A stretch of DNA of 12,584 bases, from NCBI GenBank assembly GCA_938028645.1, contig CALIMD010000038.1, positions 1 to 12,584 of the forward strand, written 5' to 3'. Each line of letters begins with the position of its first letter. The stretch's first letter is position 1. The stretch is from an uncultured Alphaproteobacteria bacterium (GTDB taxonomy: Bacteria > Pseudomonadota > Alphaproteobacteria > Thalassobaculales > Thalassobaculaceae). Below the pieces are notes generated by a model, which did no database searches, was not told where the DNA came from, and saw only the letters and a list, made by a program, of their open reading frames with translations. The position numbers and the translations under genes are program-made. Positions 1 through 5,728 of this stretch are shown here, in pieces.

Positions 1-31
1 ACAATAAACAAATAAATGAACGTGACATCAT
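1..31 (-). CDS. 5' end of the next gene of the GldF/GldG operon (partial, runs off the window)
   Basis: An ATG at 31..29 overlaps the TGA stop of the GldG-family gene in an ATGA arrangement. It is preceded by the good ribosome-binding sequence GAGGAA at about 6 bases, and it stays open to the window edge. Only about ten codons are visible (MMSRSFICLL), and their hydrophobic character would suit the start of a membrane anchor or signal sequence. In proteobacterial operons of this type the gene after gldG usually encodes a DUF4340-domain protein, so that is the expected identity. It rests on gene order alone. The overlap indicates translational coupling to the gene before it. Confidence 0.5.
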   Translation of the reverse strand, partial: MMSRSFICLL

Positions 32-1929
32 GATTTCCTCAAGAAAAACCGTCTCTCTCTTTGAGTGCGCAAAAATATAAGAATAATTACGAGCAGCCCT
101 ATCAAAACCGGCATAGCCCAAATATTGATTGTCGATAAAAGTGACTTAAGCCCTTCTATGTCTTCTCGAAGTGAGAATTGTACGTTTCGAAGTTCTGTCC
201 TTAGGATAAACATTTCATCTCTGGCCTGATCAATTTCTTGCTGCTGTCTTTTGGTAAAAGAAACCCCTTTTTTGAGTTCTGTTTTTTGTATCTTTGCGAT
301 AATGGCCTCATTCTTCTTTATCTGAAAAATTAAAGCTCGTTCCTTTGAGCGATAATTTTTTTCGGCTTCACTTTCCATATTATCGATGATATCAAAACGC
401 CTTTTTGATATACCGCGTCCACGAAGACCCATCATTGCACTTGAGCCAGTTAGATAGTCTAACGCGTTCAGAACCAAGTCGCCATTATTTGAAAATGGCA
501 CCTTCAATTCTTGACCTCCAATATTACTAGTCTCAATCCAGGTTGGATCGCTCAGAAAGTCAGAGTCAGCAATAATAATTATAGCTGTTGATTTTACACT
601 TTTTGCCGTGTGTTTATCTGTCACGTCTATATTAATTAAACTTTTGGGCGCACCTTTTACAAAAGCAGTATTAAACGCCCCCTCCACTCTTCCAACCAAG
701 GTAAATTTCTGTCCTCGAGATTTTAATTCAGATAAGATTTTCGTTGGATCAGGCGCGTATTCTACCTGCGATAAGTCTATGATACCTGCTTTTGTGCTGC
801 TCCAAACTAGAGGCTCAATATTTAAGCTCGAATTCTTGAGATTTTTGATATGGCCGGCAGTCCTGAAACTCAAATTAGTCAGATTACTGGTCACAATATC
901 GTTTCGTGAAAAATTATCTTTTCTTACATCAAACCACGCTGGATATTCCGTCGCCAGTATACGATTATCCTTTGTCATTTGGACTTTCAAGGCCCCCTCT
1001 AAATCGCCAATAACACGGCGTTCAACCATTTCCACTCCCCAAGATTTTAATAGTGGTTTCATCGTCTCTATGCTGGTCTTTCGAGGCGGCTGTGGCCCGC
1101 TACCACTCGAAACGTTCATGACCTCAGCAAATGGATCGATGAATGCTAATATCCGCCCACCACGCATCACAAATTGGTCTATGGCATAAAGAGTTGTCTC
1201 GTCGATCTCGCTGGGTTCAGCCAATAGAAGCACGTCGATTTCATCACTGAATTTTTCAATTGTACCAAATAAAGTTTGAGTTTCATAAAACCGTTCAATA
1301 GTATCGATTATCGTCCATGGTTGTATTCTCTGGGTTTTATCTCCATTTAAGGGTAAGTCGCCATAGATAGCGACGGTTCGTTTTTGTGCATTTGACAGAT
1401 CATAAATTAGCCTAGTTAGATCATATTCAAGGAAAGCCTCACGTTCTGGTCCAAAATGCGATATTGCATAACGGCCATTTGTACTATTTCGGCCCGCTAA
1501 CCCCAAAAAAATCTCGCTGCCATCAATTACATTGGGGACACTTTGCACACCATCAGAAACTGCTAAATCTTCTTCTACTGAGAACCTTCGCGGGTTCAGG
1601 GATTCAACAACAACTAACCCACTTGAATTTTCGGTGTACACTTTTAATAAATCGCTTATTCTTTTCTTCAGACTTACGTAATCTGGCCCCATATCCTCCA
1701 ATCGCTCACTCGCATAAAACCTCAATTTTATCGGTTCTTTTATTCCTTTTAAAACATCATTCGTAGCGTCGGAGATCGTATAAATTTTATCTGCAGTCAA
1801 GTCTATCCTGCTATTGGTAAAATTAGAGTCAATCCAAATGTTAACACAGATAAAACAGATGAAATATAGGACTATGCTACACCAGCATTCACGAGCACGC
1901 CTTACTACTAGCGGATTGCGCATCAGCAC
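28..1929 (-). CDS. GldG-family ABC transporter auxiliary protein (ABC_transp_aux)
   Basis: A 633-residue protein of the GldG / ABC_transp_aux family, the large extracytoplasmic partner of an ABC-2 type exporter. A membrane helix lies at about residues 15-33. It is followed by the family's N-terminal signature DLTADKIYTIS (43-53) and the KEPIKLRFY strand. A long soluble domain follows. A charged, helical, probably coiled-coil stretch lies at about 512-595, and a second membrane helix at about 603-620 ends in a basic tail. This layout (helix, periplasmic domain, coiled coil, helix) is usual for the family. The start is GTG at 1929, two bases after the permease stop, with an AAAAGG-like ribosome site upstream; an in-frame ATG two codons later is the alternative. 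The gene is cotranscribed with the permease and, through an ATGA overlap, with the next gene. The substrate is unknown; in gliding Bacteroidetes the homologue is a gliding-motility component, which need not apply here. Confidence 0.88.
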   Translation of the reverse strand: MLMRNPLVVRRARECWCSIVLYFICFICVNIWIDSNFTNSRIDLTADKIYTISDATNDVLKGIKEPIKLRFYASERLEDMGPDYVSLKKRISDLLKVYTENSSGLVVVESLNPRRFSVEEDLAVSDGVQSVPNVIDGSEIFLGLAGRNSTNGRYAISHFGPEREAFLEYDLTRLIYDLSNAQKRTVAIYGDLPLNGDKTQRIQPWTIIDTIERFYETQTLFGTIEKFSDEIDVLLLAEPSEIDETTLYAIDQFVMRGGRILAFIDPFAEVMNVSSGSGPQPPRKTSIETMKPLLKSWGVEMVERRVIGDLEGALKVQMTKDNRILATEYPAWFDVRKDNFSRNDIVTSNLTNLSFRTAGHIKNLKNSSLNIEPLVWSSTKAGIIDLSQVEYAPDPTKILSELKSRGQKFTLVGRVEGAFNTAFVKGAPKSLINIDVTDKHTAKSVKSTAIIIIADSDFLSDPTWIETSNIGGQELKVPFSNNGDLVLNALDYLTGSSAMMGLRGRGISKRRFDIIDNMESEAEKNYRSKERALIFQIKKNEAIIAKIQKTELKKGVSFTKRQQQEIDQARDEMFILRTELRNVQFSLREDIEGLKSLLSTINIWAMPVLIGLLVIILIFLRTQRERRFFLRKS

Positions 1930-1931
1930 AT

Positions 1932-2672
1932 CTAGGCCTTTTTAAGTTCTATAATTTTTATATTCACGAGAACACCCGTAGTTATTAATAATAAAAAGTA
2001 GGTTAGACTACGAATATCAATTACTCCTGAAGAAATAGAATTAAAGTTTTTCATGATACTTAGATTCCCAATTGCATCAATAACCCAAAAAGGAGCCCAT
2101 CCATTAAAGGCCGATTGAATGATATCGACACCCGTCATCATGAAAAAAAAGCAAATTGTGACCCCTGTAATAAAGGCTATAACTTGATTATTTGTCAAAG
2201 CAGAAGCACATGAACTCAGGGACAAAAAGCTACCTGCCATCATCCAACTGGCAAAGTAACTGGATATAATAATACCGTTATCTGGATTTCCTAGATAGTT
2301 CACGGTTATCCATAATGGAAAAGAGAGCCCCAATACTCCCCCAGAGAACACCCAAGCCGCTAAGAATTTTCCAATTACTGCCTCGCCGAGGGATATGGGT
2401 AACGTTACTAATAATTCCAACGTCCCGGTTTTCTGCTCTTCCGCCCATAGTCGCATTGCTATTGCCGGCATTAACAGTAAATAAAGCCATGGATGATATT
2501 GAAAAAATGATTCTAGATCTGCTATTCCACGGTCAAAAAAATTACCAAAATGAAAACTTAAACCAGTTGATATCGCCAAAAAAATCGAAGCAAAAATATA
2601 TCCAATTGGCGTCGAGAGATAACTTTTAAGTTCTCGTTGTGCAATTATTTTTATATTACGAATACCGAACAT
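1932..2672 (-). CDS. ABC-2 / GldF-type transporter permease
   Basis: A 246-residue membrane protein with about six hydrophobic helices. The N-terminal signature RELKSYLSTPIGYIF lies at 13-27. The cytoplasmic segment RLWAEEQKTGTLELL (74-88) matches the E-E-x-x-x-G-T-x-E-L-L motif of ABC-2 permeases that couple to an ATP-binding subunit. It should form the membrane channel of an ABC exporter with the GldG-family protein encoded two bases downstream. The ATG at 2672 is the only sensible start, because the RELKSY motif begins 12 codons in. No properly spaced Shine-Dalgarno precedes it in linear sequence; only AGGG directly abuts the ATG. The gene is first in its operon, whereas related operons usually begin with the ATPase gene. 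The coupling motif being intact suggests a partner ATPase is encoded elsewhere. Confidence 0.88.
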   Translation of the reverse strand: MFGIRNIKIIAQRELKSYLSTPIGYIFASIFLAISTGLSFHFGNFFDRGIADLESFFQYHPWLYLLLMPAIAMRLWAEEQKTGTLELLVTLPISLGEAVIGKFLAAWVFSGGVLGLSFPLWITVNYLGNPDNGIIISSYFASWMMAGSFLSLSSCASALTNNQVIAFITGVTICFFFMMTGVDIIQSAFNGWAPFWVIDAIGNLSIMKNFNSISSGVIDIRSLTYFLLLITTGVLVNIKIIELKKA

Positions 2673-2735
2673 CCCTATTTGCTATTATTTTAGAACCAAA
2701 ATAGCACCCCCGAAAAAATAGGTAGACCTTCCTCC
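2673..2735 (-). promoter_or_regulatory. Structured leader of the permease gene: distant Shine-Dalgarno plus nested hairpin
   Basis: Read on the minus strand, GGAGGAAGG (2735..2727) is the only strong Shine-Dalgarno, but it lies more than 50 bases before the ATG. After a four-base linker comes CCTATTT (2722..2716), fully complementary to AAATAGG (2680..2674), which ends one base before the ATG. Inside this stem GCTATT (2705..2700) pairs with AATAGC (2686..2681), and a G-rich bulge (2715..2706) lies on one side. If the 7+6 bp stem forms, GGAGG sits about 9 unpaired bases from the ATG. The pairing is read directly; its role is inferred. Confidence 0.45.
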
Positions 2736-2758
2736 GGGATAGCTTGAAATATCGCGTA

Positions 2759-2767
2759 ATTTTAGCA
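2759..2767 (-). promoter_or_regulatory. Candidate extended -10 promoter for the permease/GldG operon
   Basis: On the minus strand TGC-TAAAAT (2767..2759) matches the extended -10 pattern TGn-TATAAT with one mismatch in the hexamer. No good -35 is visible at 17-18 bases. It lies between the tRNA terminator and the permease gene, and would give a leader of roughly 80 bases that includes the structured element. This is a motif-only call. Confidence 0.3.
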
Positions 2768-2794
2768 TTTACCCTCAGATCTATAATGTACAAA

Positions 2795-2822
2795 AAAAGC
2801 CCCCTGACAATTGGGGGCTTTT
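2795..2822 (-). terminator. Intrinsic terminator after tRNA-Ala
   Basis: Arms AAAAGCCCCC and GGGGGCTTTT form a perfect 10-bp stem around an eight-base loop. On the minus strand the stem is followed by further T residues, giving seven Ts in a row counting those in the arm. It begins one base after the encoded CCA end of the tRNA, so it ends the TIGR02300/tRNA transcript and insulates the permease operon downstream on the same strand. Confidence 0.88.
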
Positions 2823-2823
2823 A

Positions 2824-2899
<76 letters not shown>

Positions 2900-2904
2900 T
2901 TTTT

Positions 2905-3321
2905 TTATTCGTCAAGTTTCAAAATATCTTCTTCAGCTTCCAAATCGTCTTCCAACTCTTCTCCATCATCTAAAACTTCTTCATTATCCAAAATATCTTC
3001 GTCGTCAGGAACGACTACAACCTCATCTTCACCATCAATTTCGACGTCAGGAATGATATCAACAACGTCATCCCCTTCATCGTCCTCTATAGTTGTTTCA
3101 ACCTCATCAATATCGCCCGGATTATCTGTTTCTGCGTCATCCGATTGTTGGTTTTCCTTATTATCAGGAACTAACGGTCTCGTTCTTCTGCTTTTCAAGA
3201 TAGCCTCTGGGTCAAACTCCACTCCACACTTTGGACAAATGATAGGATCGTTGTCTAAATCATAGTAAAGCGTACCGCAGTTCTGGCATATTCGCTTTAC
3301 CCCCCGCTCTATTTTGCCCAA
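2905..3321 (-). CDS. TIGR02300 / FYDLN-acid family protein (zinc ribbon plus acidic tail)
   Basis: A 138-residue protein of the alphaproteobacterial TIGR02300 (FYDLN_acid) family, whose function is unknown. The N-terminal segment MGKIERGVKRICQNCG is typical. It carries a CX2C-X13-CX2C zinc ribbon (Cys12, 15, 29, 32) and YYDLD (19-23) in place of the name-giving FYDLN. From about residue 61 to the end roughly half of all residues are Asp or Glu, so the tail must be highly negative and probably disordered. The start codon is TTG at 3321, supported by GGAGGA (3333..3328) six bases upstream and by the conserved N-terminus. The gene is transcribed divergently from aroA and is followed at once by tRNA-Ala. 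The ribbon and acidic tail could suggest binding to RNA polymerase, ribosomes or a basic partner, but that is speculation. Confidence 0.88.
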   Translation of the reverse strand: MGKIERGVKRICQNCGTLYYDLDNDPIICPKCGVEFDPEAILKSRRTRPLVPDNKENQQSDDAETDNPGDIDEVETTIEDDEGDDVVDIIPDVEIDGEDEVVVVPDDEDILDNEEVLDDGEELEDDLEAEEDILKLDE

Positions 3322-3368
3322 TTCAAATCCTCCAAGAAACCTATCCCTAACACATTAATTGGCGGGGA

Positions 3369-3395
3369 AATATCCATTATCTAGCTAGATGTCAA
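3369..3395 (-). promoter_or_regulatory. Candidate sigma70-type promoter for the TIGR02300/tRNA-Ala transcript, with palindrome in the spacer
   Basis: On the minus strand a perfect -35, TTGACA (3395..3390), is followed after 15 bases by GATATT (3374..3369). TATTTC, 17 bases away, is a weaker alternative. The spacer contains the perfect 12-bp palindrome ATCTAGCTAGAT (3379-3390), placed like an operator. The start of transcription would fall about 40 bases before the TTG start codon. Motif evidence only. Confidence 0.35.
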
Positions 3396-3398
3396 AGA

Positions 3399-3414
3399 TT
3401 AAATCATCTTTAAC
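3399..3414 (+). promoter_or_regulatory. Exact match to the CtrA full-site consensus
   Basis: TTAA at 3399-3402, seven bases, then TTAAC at 3410-3414 matches the CtrA consensus TTAA-N7-TTAAC without mismatch. CtrA is the cell-cycle response regulator conserved in alphaproteobacteria. The site sits just upstream of the TTGACA of the TIGR02300 promoter candidate and about 30 bases upstream of the aroA promoter candidate. In AT-rich DNA such a match can occur by chance. Confidence 0.3.
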
Positions 3415-3441
3415 TTATTTTAAAGCATTAATCAGAGGGAT

Positions 3442-3470
3442 TTCACCAGACTTTTCATAAATTTTATGAT
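3442..3470 (+). promoter_or_regulatory. aroA: Candidate promoter for aroA-cmk
   Basis: TTCACC (3442-3447, four of six to TTGACA) and TATGAT (3465-3470, five of six to TATAAT) are separated by exactly 17 bases. Transcription would start near 3477, giving a leader of about 87 bases that contains the hairpin at 3519-3542. Confidence 0.4.
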
Positions 3471-3518
3471 ACAGAGCATAAATAATCTATTATTTTGCGT
3501 TCTGCAATTTACAACTTA

Positions 3519-3542
3519 AAAACTTGTCTGGTGGCAAGTTTT
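3519..3542 (+). repeat. Inverted repeat in the aroA leader
   Basis: AAAACTTG (3519-3526) and CAAGTTTT (3535-3542) form an 8-bp perfect stem with loop TCTGGTGG, ending 21 bases before the aroA ATG. The stem is AT-rich and followed by only a short T run, so it is a poor terminator. It could be a leader structure or a protein-binding site. It lies upstream of the start chosen here, which also argues against extending aroA to the TTG at 3495. Confidence 0.5.
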
Positions 3543-3563
3543 AAAATATTTGAGAATGTCTGC

Positions 3564-4901
3564 ATGTTTAATCTTAAAGCTCACAATTCGTCGTCTTTAA
3601 ATGGGAGTATTACCGTACCTGGAGACAAATCGATCTCCCATAGATCGGTTATATTAGGAGGATTAGCCGTAGGCGAAACCATTGTGAATGGCCTTCTAGA
3701 AAGCGAAGACGTGTTACATACCATCACTGCTATGCGCGAATTCGGAGTGATTGTAAAAAAATTAGATGAACAACAATGGAGTATTTATGGCAGAGGTGTT
3801 GGAGGATTCGATGAACCCAAAAATGCTCTTTATCTGGGTAACTCCGGAACAGGTGTAAGGCTTCTGCTAGGTCTTGCGGCTGGTAACCCTATTAACGCTT
3901 TTTTCATTGGGGACAACTCACTTTCCAAGCGCCCAATGCGTCGTGTTACTACTCCGCTAGAGATTATGGGAGCAAGATTCGTTAATAGATCTGACGGTTG
4001 TCTGCCCATAGTTTGCATTGGTCCAAAACATCTTTTACCTATTCAATATGAATTGCCGGTGGCTTCAGCGCAGGTTAAATCTGCCATATTACTTGCTGCT
4101 TTGGGAGCAGCTGGAAAAACGACAATTCTAGAGCCAGAACCCACACGAGATCATACGGAAATCATGCTTAAGCAATTTGGAGCGCAAATAAACATTAAAC
4201 CGATTAATAAAGGCGGAAGGGAAATTTCAATAATCGGCCAGCCGGAACTCCAAGCAAAAACGATCCATGTCCCCTCTGATCCGTCATCTGCAGCTTTCCC
4301 AGCCGTAGCAGCATTGATTACTAAAGGTTCTCATATCAAATTGAAGAATGTGTGTGCCAACTCACTGAGATTTGGACTTTTTGAAATTTTGATAAAAATG
4401 GGAGCGAATATCAAAATAGATTGCCGCGACAATACCGAGGGCGAAAAAATTGCTCATCTCGAAGTAAAGTCGAGCTCACTCAAAGGAATTAAAGTCCCTG
4501 CAGAAATTGCTCCTCGCATGATAGATGAATATCCAATTCTCGCAGTAGCCGCGGCGTTCGCTGAAGGAACAACAATTATGCTCGGCCTGAAAGAATTACG
4601 TGTTAAAGAGAGTGATCGTTTAAGCGCCATTGCGAAGGGATTAGTTGCGTGCGGTGTAAAGGTAGAGGAGACGATTGATAGCTTGACCGTCTACGGCAGA
4701 GGAGGCTCAGTAAAAGGAGGTGCATTTATTGAGGCCAATATGGATCATCGAATTGCGATGTCATTTTTAGTGCTTGGGATGGCTACTGAAGAGCCAGTTG
4801 AAATCGACGACTCCACGACTATTCAGACCAGCTTCCCTAACTTTTACGAACTAATGTTGCAGATAGGTTGTAAATTAACAATGCCTAGCTCCATAAAATA
4901 A
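3564..4901 (+). CDS. aroA: 3-phosphoshikimate 1-carboxyvinyltransferase (EPSP synthase), class II-like
   Basis: This enzyme joins shikimate-3-phosphate and phosphoenolpyruvate to EPSP in the shikimate pathway. It is 445 residues from the ATG at 3564. That start places PGDKSISHR at 19-27, as in relatives; the frame is open further upstream but that part looks nothing like AroA. Visible motifs are GNSGTGVR (92-99), SAQVKSA (168-174), RDHTE (195-199), IDEYP with catalytic Asp321, LRVKESDR with Glu349, and DHRIAMS (394-400). The wording of these segments (RDHTE, IDEYPILAVAAAFAEG, ELRVKESDR) is close to the Agrobacterium CP4 type, class II, as usual in alphaproteobacteria. At the position of CP4 Ala100, known to confer glyphosate tolerance, this protein has Gly95. 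A weak GAGA ribosome site lies about 8 bases before the ATG. cmk follows 12 bases after the stop. Confidence 0.96.
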   Translation: MFNLKAHNSSSLNGSITVPGDKSISHRSVILGGLAVGETIVNGLLESEDVLHTITAMREFGVIVKKLDEQQWSIYGRGVGGFDEPKNALYLGNSGTGVRLLLGLAAGNPINAFFIGDNSLSKRPMRRVTTPLEIMGARFVNRSDGCLPIVCIGPKHLLPIQYELPVASAQVKSAILLAALGAAGKTTILEPEPTRDHTEIMLKQFGAQINIKPINKGGREISIIGQPELQAKTIHVPSDPSSAAFPAVAALITKGSHIKLKNVCANSLRFGLFEILIKMGANIKIDCRDNTEGEKIAHLEVKSSSLKGIKVPAEIAPRMIDEYPILAVAAAFAEGTTIMLGLKELRVKESDRLSAIAKGLVACGVKVEETIDSLTVYGRGGSVKGGAFIEANMDHRIAMSFLVLGMATEEPVEIDDSTTIQTSFPNFYELMLQIGCKLTMPSSIK

Positions 4902-4913
4902 GGACTAAGATGA

Positions 4914-5564
4914 ATGATTGTTGCAGTGGACGGAACCTCGGCATCTGGGAAAGGAACTTTAGCAGCAAAATTAGCACAGCACTTTAACTTAGAACCACTT
5001 GATACAGGATTACTTTACAGGGCAGTGGCACTATCAATGATCACTGTTGGAGACAATTTAGAAGATCAGGAAAAGGCCGCAAATCATGCTGCTTCTCTCG
5101 ATTATAAATCTATGGATTCACCAAGGCTTCGCAACTCTGACATTGGAGTTGCTTCTTCAAAAATAGCAGCCTTTAAATCGGTTCGCCTAATATTACTAGA
5201 CTTTCAACAGAAATTTGCGAAAAACCCGCCTAATGGAAGATCTGGGACAATTTTGGATGGTCGCGATATTGCTACCGTCGTTTGTCCGGAGGCTGATTCC
5301 AAGATTTTTGTAACAGCAAATATCGAGATCAGAGCAAAAAGACGTTGGAAACAGTTGATCCAAAGCGATGAACCCGCTATATATGCGCGGGTCTTAGAGG
5401 ATTTGCGGGAACGTGATACTCGCGACTCTACGAGACAAAACGCTCCATTGCGGAAAGACGGTGACGCTATCACAATAGATACTTCTCATCTTGATGCAGA
5501 GCAAACATTCGAAATGGCGCGAAAATATATAGCGTCGAGAGATTTAAACCGTCAGCGCAGTTAA
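4914..5564 (+). CDS. cmk: Cytidylate kinase
   Basis: A 216-residue kinase that phosphorylates CMP and dCMP with ATP in the cytoplasm. The P-loop GTSASGKGT is at 7-15. LDTGLLYRAV (29-38) is the usual substrate-side segment, and DGRDIATVV (115-123) and RDTRDSTR (167-174) are family motifs, the latter supplying lid and phosphate-contacting arginines. Length is normal. The ATG at 4914 sits 12 bases after the aroA stop with AGGA at 4901-4904 as ribosome site; an out-of-frame ATG at 4910 is not the start because the P-loop is in the chosen frame. It is cotranscribed with aroA, a pairing common in proteobacteria. Confidence 0.96.
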   Translation: MIVAVDGTSASGKGTLAAKLAQHFNLEPLDTGLLYRAVALSMITVGDNLEDQEKAANHAASLDYKSMDSPRLRNSDIGVASSKIAAFKSVRLILLDFQQKFAKNPPNGRSGTILDGRDIATVVCPEADSKIFVTANIEIRAKRRWKQLIQSDEPAIYARVLEDLRERDTRDSTRQNAPLRKDGDAITIDTSHLDAEQTFEMARKYIASRDLNRQRS

Positions 5565-5702
5565 CTGCACTGGCACGTGCAACCTAACTGTGATCAATCG
5601 AATATCTAAGCGATTATTTTGAAATTCGTTTTTAACTTGGGATAAACAGACGATATTAAAAAAGATCACCTAACCGACGAGTTCGCAATATTTATTTATT
5701 GT

Positions 5703-5723
5703 AGGACATAGTCCTCCTAGGAG
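5703..5723 (+). promoter_or_regulatory. rpsA: Short alternative hairpins around the rpsA ribosome-binding site
   Basis: The strong site AGGAG (5719-5723) lies five bases before the rpsA ATG. Just upstream, AGGAC (5703-5707) and GTCCT (5711-5715) form a tight hairpin with a three-base loop. The same TCCT (5712-5715) can instead pair with AGGA (5719-5722) and hide the ribosome site, so the two pairings exclude each other. The 164-base gap between cmk and rpsA (5565-5728) also holds TTGAAA...GATAAA near 5618-5645 as a weak promoter candidate and TGCAC/GTGCA (5566-5581) as a weak inverted repeat without a T run. Confidence 0.35.
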
Positions 5724-5728
5724 TTTCC

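Noticed and set aside
608..1189. Plus-strand open frame of 193 codons opposite the GldG-family gene
   Set aside because: No recognisable motif or good ribosome site, and it lies wholly within a well-supported gene on the other strand.
2673..2758. Remnant of an ATPase gene, or a small gene served by GGAGGAAGG, between the terminator and the permease
   Set aside because: The stretch is too short, no start codon lies at a suitable distance after GGAGGAAGG, and the frames close quickly.
3495..3563. N-terminal extension of AroA from a TTG at 3495
   Set aside because: The extra 23 residues do not resemble AroA, contain the leader hairpin, and the ATG at 3564 gives the normal family length and N-terminus.
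5566..5581. TGCAC/GTGCA inverted repeat after cmk as a terminator
   Set aside because: Only five base pairs and no T run follows.
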